Source: Emticicia sp. C21
GTDB lineage: Bacteria; Bacteroidota; Bacteroidia; Cytophagales; Spirosomataceae
Direction: 5' to 3'
DNA length: 64,000 bases
Assembly (NCBI RefSeq): GCF_003418935.1
Contig: NZ_QVMT01000012.1
Span: 150,470-214,469 of the forward strand
Positions 59,997 to 64,000 of this stretch are shown in pieces; positions within the stretch are counted from its first letter, which is position 1, and every line of letters starts with the position of its first letter. Position numbers and translations under genes: made by a program. The notes beneath the pieces were generated by a model. The model made no database searches and was not told the origin of the DNA. It worked only from the letters and a program-made list of their open reading frames with translations.

Positions 59997-62978
59997 ATGA
60001 ACAATTTTAAGAGGCTCAATAATATCGTTGGCTGGGCAATATTTGCCGTTTCATTGATTTCTTACACACTAACTGTTGAACCTACGGCAAGTTTCTGGGA
60101 TTGCGGCGAATTTATTGCCTGTGCCTACAAACTACAAGTACCTCACCCTGCCGGAGCACCCTTCTTCTTATTAATTGGCCGAATGGCTTCATTATTAGCC
60201 GGAAGCGACGTAACTAAAGTAGCTTTGATGATAAACATGGTGTCGGTTATTTCGAGTGCATTCACCATTCTTTTCATGTTCTGGACAATTTCTTTGCTGG
60301 CGCGTAAAGTATTCGGTAAAAGGGGAGAGGAACTCAATTCAACAGAAACTATCCTGGTTTTAGGCGCAAGTGCTGTGGGCTCGTTGGTATATGCCTTCTC
60401 TGATTCTTTCTGGTTTTCAGCAGTTGAAGCAGAGGTATATGGTATGTCATCGTTCTTTACGGCTATTGTAGTCTGGGCTGCTTTCCGTTGGGAATTAATA
60501 GAAGATGAATCAGATGCTAACCGCTGGTTGATATTTGTTGCTTATCTGGTAGGTCTTTCTATTGGTGTTCACTTATTGAACTTGGTTACGATTCCTGCTT
60601 TAGCCTTGATTTATTATTATAAAAAGACCAAAAAAGTATCGTGGAAAGGTGGTATCATCGCCTTTTTGATAGGGATGGTGGTTTTGGCTATCATCAACGT
60701 CGGAGTTATTACTGGTATCCCTTCTTTAGCATTTGGTTTTGAAAAATTGTTTGTGAATACTTTCGGTCTTCCATTCAGTTCTGGTAGTTTGTTCTTTGTA
60801 ATTTTATTGATTGGCGCCTTGGCTTACGCGATTTTCTATACCAATAAAAAAGGTATGGCCGTTGCCAACACTGCCTTAGTAGCCTTTGCTTTTATTTTGA
60901 TTGGTTATTCAAGCTATACCATTGCCTTGATTCGTTCGAACTATAACCCGCCAATCAACGAAAATAATCCGAGTAATGTATTAAACTATGTTTCGTACTT
61001 GAAACGTGAGCAATATGGTAGCCGCCCATTATTATATGGCCCGGTGTTCACAGGTAAATTGGAGTCTATCGAAAACGGTGACCCTATTTACAAAATGGGT
61101 AAAGATAAATATGAGGTATACGACCATAAACCTAACTATATCTGGGGGCCAAACAGCGAAAGCTTATTGCCACGTATGTGGAGTACTGATGCAGGCCACC
61201 AGGCTATCTATCGTCAGGAGATGGGCTTATCTCCTGAACAGAAACCTACGCTAGTTACTAATGTGATGTATATGTTCAAACGTCAGTTGGGTTATATGTA
61301 CTGGCGCTATTTTACCTGGAATTTCTGGGGGCGTTCTAGCGATATTGAAGGAGCTGGCCCAACCAATATTACTGAAACCAAAAATAACTTGCCTCCAGCT
61401 GTAAAAGAAAACCGAGGTAGAACCAACTTTTATGGTTTGCCTGTAATACTGGGTATTCTAGGTTTATTATACCATTATTTCCGTCGTGAGCGTGATGCTC
61501 TGGTGTTATTGTTATTGTTCGTGTTCACAGGAGTTGCCTTAGTAGTATTCCTGAACGCGCCACCGGTTGAACCTCGCGAACGTGATTATATCTACGTAGG
61601 TTCATTTTATATCTGGGCTATCTGGGTAGGCTTAGGCGTAATGGGTATATTTGATTATGTACTTAAGTTTATCAAAAATACACAGACAAGAGCTATTTCA
61701 GCCACAGCAATTGGATTGGTTGTACCTTTAATCATGCTTCCACAAGCATGGAGAGGCCATGACCGTTCGAATCGCTACCATCAGGTTGATTTCGCTAAAA
61801 ACTTATTGAACTCTTGTGCCAAGGATGCCATCCTATTCACAGGTGGTGATAACGATACTTTCCCGCTTTGGTATGTGCAAGAGGTAGAGGGTTTCCGTAC
61901 TGACGTACGTGTTTGTAACCTGAGCTTATTAGGTACAGACTGGTATTGCGAACAAATGAAACGCAAAACCTATGAGTCTGACCCATTACCAATTTCGTTT
62001 TCAACAGATCAATTATTAAGTGGGGTAAATGACCAGATTCCTTTTGTAGAGCGTTTGCAACAACCGATTAATCTGAAAGAGTTTTTAGAGCTAGTAAAGA
62101 AAAATGACCCTGCCATTCAGATTCCTCTGACAACAGGTGAAAGCATTAACTCATTGCCATCAGACAGCTTGTTCCTGACTTATAATGTAGAAGACGTGAA
62201 GAAATTGGGCTTTGTTGGCAAACAATACGAGCCATATTTATCTGGCCAGATGGTTTGGAATATCGGCAAGCGCGATCTATTGAAAAATGATTTGATGCAA
62301 TTAGAAATGATTGCCCAGAATAACTGGAAGAGACCAATCTATTTTGCAGGTACTTTGGCTACTGATAATTATCTGAACTTAAGAGATTATATGCAGTTAG
62401 AAGGCTATGCTTACCGTCTAATGCCTTTCAGAGTAGCTGCCGGAGACGATGGTTTTGTAAATACCGACGTGATGTATGAAAACATGTTGAAGAAAATGTC
62501 ATGGCGTGAAATGAACAATCCAAAGGTATATTATGATTCGGAAACTTATCTGAAAGTACCTATCGTTACAGCTCGCCTGGCTTTCTTACGACTAACTGAT
62601 CAATTGGTAAGAGAAGACAAAAAGGCAAAAGCCAAAGAAGTATTAGATTATGCTAATAAGGTTTTACCTGATAATACGATTCCATACGACCAGTTATGTA
62701 CCAACTACGTGATGTATTATTTCGAAGTAGGCGATAATAAGAAGGCGATGGAAATTGCAGAAGTAATGACTAAGCGCGCTGACGAGAATCTGAAATACTT
62801 TACAGAGAAAGCACAAAGAACAAGTGCTGAATGGATGCCTGATAATGTACAACAGTTTATCGAAGTTAATCTTCGTAACCTGCAGATTATAGCCAATGTT
62901 TGTAACCGGAACGGCCAAGCTGAAGCGGCTAAAAGGTATGAGGCAATCTATAATAAGTATTATTCAAAACTGAACTAG
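59997..62978 (+). CDS. DUF2723 membrane protein, putative protein O-glycosyltransferase
   Basis: This 993-residue protein has about 12-13 transmembrane segments in the first 590 residues, then a soluble periplasmic C-terminus of about 400 residues. The DUF2723 core is unmistakable: SFWDCGEFIACAYKLQVPHPAGAPFFLLIGRM near residue 32 (the Asp-Glu pair of a GT-C fold), FSDSFWFSAVEAEVYGMSS and NAPPVEPRERDYIYVGSFYIWA. From memory, such proteins have been placed among GT-C glycosyltransferases (GT117) and linked to protein O-glycosylation in Bacteroidota, so a role in glycosylating exported proteins is likely. The C-terminus has TPR-like helices (KAKEVLDYANKVLP). It is monocistronic between two terminators. 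Confidence 0.85.
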   Translation: MNNFKRLNNIVGWAIFAVSLISYTLTVEPTASFWDCGEFIACAYKLQVPHPAGAPFFLLIGRMASLLAGSDVTKVALMINMVSVISSAFTILFMFWTISLLARKVFGKRGEELNSTETILVLGASAVGSLVYAFSDSFWFSAVEAEVYGMSSFFTAIVVWAAFRWELIEDESDANRWLIFVAYLVGLSIGVHLLNLVTIPALALIYYYKKTKKVSWKGGIIAFLIGMVVLAIINVGVITGIPSLAFGFEKLFVNTFGLPFSSGSLFFVILLIGALAYAIFYTNKKGMAVANTALVAFAFILIGYSSYTIALIRSNYNPPINENNPSNVLNYVSYLKREQYGSRPLLYGPVFTGKLESIENGDPIYKMGKDKYEVYDHKPNYIWGPNSESLLPRMWSTDAGHQAIYRQEMGLSPEQKPTLVTNVMYMFKRQLGYMYWRYFTWNFWGRSSDIEGAGPTNITETKNNLPPAVKENRGRTNFYGLPVILGILGLLYHYFRRERDALVLLLLFVFTGVALVVFLNAPPVEPRERDYIYVGSFYIWAIWVGLGVMGIFDYVLKFIKNTQTRAISATAIGLVVPLIMLPQAWRGHDRSNRYHQVDFAKNLLNSCAKDAILFTGGDNDTFPLWYVQEVEGFRTDVRVCNLSLLGTDWYCEQMKRKTYESDPLPISFSTDQLLSGVNDQIPFVERLQQPINLKEFLELVKKNDPAIQIPLTTGESINSLPSDSLFLTYNVEDVKKLGFVGKQYEPYLSGQMVWNIGKRDLLKNDLMQLEMIAQNNWKRPIYFAGTLATDNYLNLRDYMQLEGYAYRLMPFRVAAGDDGFVNTDVMYENMLKKMSWREMNNPKVYYDSETYLKVPIVTARLAFLRLTDQLVREDKKAKAKEVLDYANKVLPDNTIPYDQLCTNYVMYYFEVGDNKKAMEIAEVMTKRADENLKYFTEKAQRTSAEWMPDNVQQFIEVNLRNLQIIANVCNRNGQAEAAKRYEAIYNKYYSKLN

Positions 62979-62991
62979 TCGATTCAGGCTC

Positions 62992-63032
62992 ATATAAAAA
63001 TAGAGGCATCAACGACGCCTCTATTTTTATAT
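62992..63032. terminator. Bidirectional terminator
   Basis: A perfect 16-bp stem (core AAAATAGAGGC pairing with GCCTCTATTTT) around a 9-base loop has A-rich and T-rich flanks. It separates the convergent DUF2723 and YdcF-family genes. Confidence 0.92.
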
Positions 63033-63794
63033 CCAGCCAAATATCCAATAAGTAATATAACCGATTACTTCCCGGAATATTAATTGAAGGTCTGCCATTG
63101 AGCCACCGGCCGGAAGAAAATAAGTAGGAACCCATTGCCGCTCGGACGAAAGGTAATTGGAGCCATAAGGAGTAATCTTAATACCTGCTTTTTCGAAACA
63201 GCTGATAGCTCGCTTTAAATGAAAGCCTGATGTAATGAGGATATAACTTTGATTCGGAAATTGTTTTTTTAGAATTGTAGCTGAATTTACAGCATTTTCG
63301 TGGGTATTAGTAGAGCGATCTTCCAGATAAATATCATCTTTAGGTACGTCGCTAACCATTAAATATCGAGCAATTTGGTCTATTTCACGCGAAGTGGTTT
63401 TGCGCAGAATAGGAACCTCCCCACCACTGATGAGTATTTTTTTAATTTTACCGAGCTTGTATAATTGAAGCGTTTGTCCAATTCTGTCGCTTGTACCTCC
63501 CAGATAGGTATTCTCTGCAGGTTGGCGGGTGGTATTAATAGTACCTCCTGTCAGGATAATACCAATATCATGAGGCTTGACGGTAGAAATAGCTGTAGGA
63601 GGAACTTCCCACCACAACAAAATTTCGTTGGTAATAAAGGGGCTTGAGAAAATGTAGAAAAAAAATAGTGTAGCAATAACCATTTTTCGCGATTTGGTAC
63701 GATTTTTTGTAGAGATAGCATAAATTAATAAAATACAGATGATACCTGCGGGCATCAGAAAGAAAGTCAGTATCTTTGAGACAATATGAAACAT
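63027..63794 (-). CDS. YdcF/ElyC-family (DUF218) membrane protein
   Basis: This 255-residue protein has two N-terminal membrane helices (residues 7-26 and 36-57), followed by a DUF218 Rossmann-like domain. Family motifs are DIGIILTGGTI, SDRIGQTLQLYKLGKIKKILISGG, DRSTNTHENAVNSATIL and YILITSGFHLKRAISCFEKAGI. Members such as ElyC and SanA affect peptidoglycan/undecaprenyl metabolism or envelope permeability. The reaction is not established. It shares its terminator with the DUF2723 gene and appears monocistronic. Confidence 0.9.
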   Translation of the reverse strand: MFHIVSKILTFFLMPAGIICILLIYAISTKNRTKSRKMVIATLFFFYIFSSPFITNEILLWWEVPPTAISTVKPHDIGIILTGGTINTTRQPAENTYLGGTSDRIGQTLQLYKLGKIKKILISGGEVPILRKTTSREIDQIARYLMVSDVPKDDIYLEDRSTNTHENAVNSATILKKQFPNQSYILITSGFHLKRAISCFEKAGIKITPYGSNYLSSERQWVPTYFLPAGGSMADLQLIFREVIGYITYWIFGWI

Positions 63795-63946
63795 AGCTTT
63801 TCGTTAAAAATGGAGTTGTATTTCAGACATTAACAAGTTTTTAACAGAAACTGATAAATTAAGCACTTATCTTTGTTGGTAATGTACTGAAATGTATGAT
63901 GAGTTTTGAGAAGAGAAGCAATGAGGCGTAACTTTGGTAAATGTGT

Positions 63947-64000
63947 CTAGTAAATATCAAACGGGGCCGCCCGGCGGTAAACTGCCCTCATTGCCATTCC
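63947..64000 (-). CDS. Possible 3' end of a gene entering from the right
   Basis: On the minus strand the frame from the window edge to the TAG at 63949-63947 is open for 17 codons (ending RAVYRRAAPFDIY). The last 50 bases are clearly richer in G+C than the rest of the window. This is weak evidence for the end of a coding region or mobile element continuing past the edge. I could not assign a family. Confidence 0.2.
   Translation of the reverse strand, partial: GMAMRAVYRRAAPFDIY

Overview
This window looks like a piece of chromosome from a Bacteroidota bacterium, most likely of the order Cytophagales. The base composition is A+T-rich. Several intergenic regions carry the Bacteroidota -7 element TAnnTTTG. 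The gene content also fits: TonB-dependent receptors with SusC-like N-terminal carboxypeptidase-type domains, a type IX secretion (T9SS) sorting domain, a DUF2723 membrane glycosyltransferase, KduI/KduD/GH88 uronate catabolism and a MoxR-DUF58-DUF4129-DUF4350 cluster. The species call is inference. No rRNA, tRNA, CRISPR array, prophage or intact insertion sequence was found.

Region 1 (about 1-14.9 kb) is an exopolysaccharide or capsule locus. A forward operon encodes a half-size TolC-like outer-membrane protein, a Wzc/Wzz-like chain-length protein with a degenerate kinase domain, an O-antigen polymerase/ligase, a BcsA-like family 2 glycosyltransferase, a 33-residue CvpA-like microprotein, a GT-B glycosyltransferase, a Wzx flippase and a GT14 transferase. 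Facing it are two more glycosyltransferases, then a receiver-only response regulator followed by an initiating sugar transferase fused to a pseudo-receiver, and a third GT4 enzyme.

Region 2 (15-26 kb) holds an AraC regulator with an aldo/keto reductase, a TonB receptor, a CPA1 Na+/H+ antiporter, and an unsaturated-uronate pathway (GH88 hydrolase, KduI, KduD) divergent from a LacI regulator that starts at TTG.

Region 3 (26-34 kb) has a ZnuD-like TonB receptor and a lipoprotein. Both promoters carry the same inverted repeat (TGCAA-N5-TTGCA) placed in the same register over the -7 box, which looks like a metal-responsive (Zur/Fur-type) mini-regulon. A Wzi-like barrel protein, a long-form IspH, a 67-residue conserved protein and an FAD monooxygenase follow.

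Region 4 (34-40.6 kb) is a tightly packed membrane/ATPase cluster: RDD (divergent), SpoIIM, DUF4129, DUF4350, MoxR, DUF58 and DUF805. Its function is not known and it is the best candidate here for an under-described system.

Region 5 (40.7-64 kb) is mostly housekeeping and accessory genes: ROK kinase, DUF2807 lipoprotein, ValS with a structured leader, a 1567-residue Ig-like T9SS protein, a Mg-chelatase-like AAA+ ATPase, a 39-residue membrane peptide, a Tat-exported isomerase with an Ldh-type dehydrogenase, a TetR-controlled SDR/thioesterase/DUF2798 operon with two matching operators, NagA, GrpE, DnaJ, the DUF2723 protein and a YdcF-family protein. Most convergent gene pairs are separated by clear hairpin terminators.
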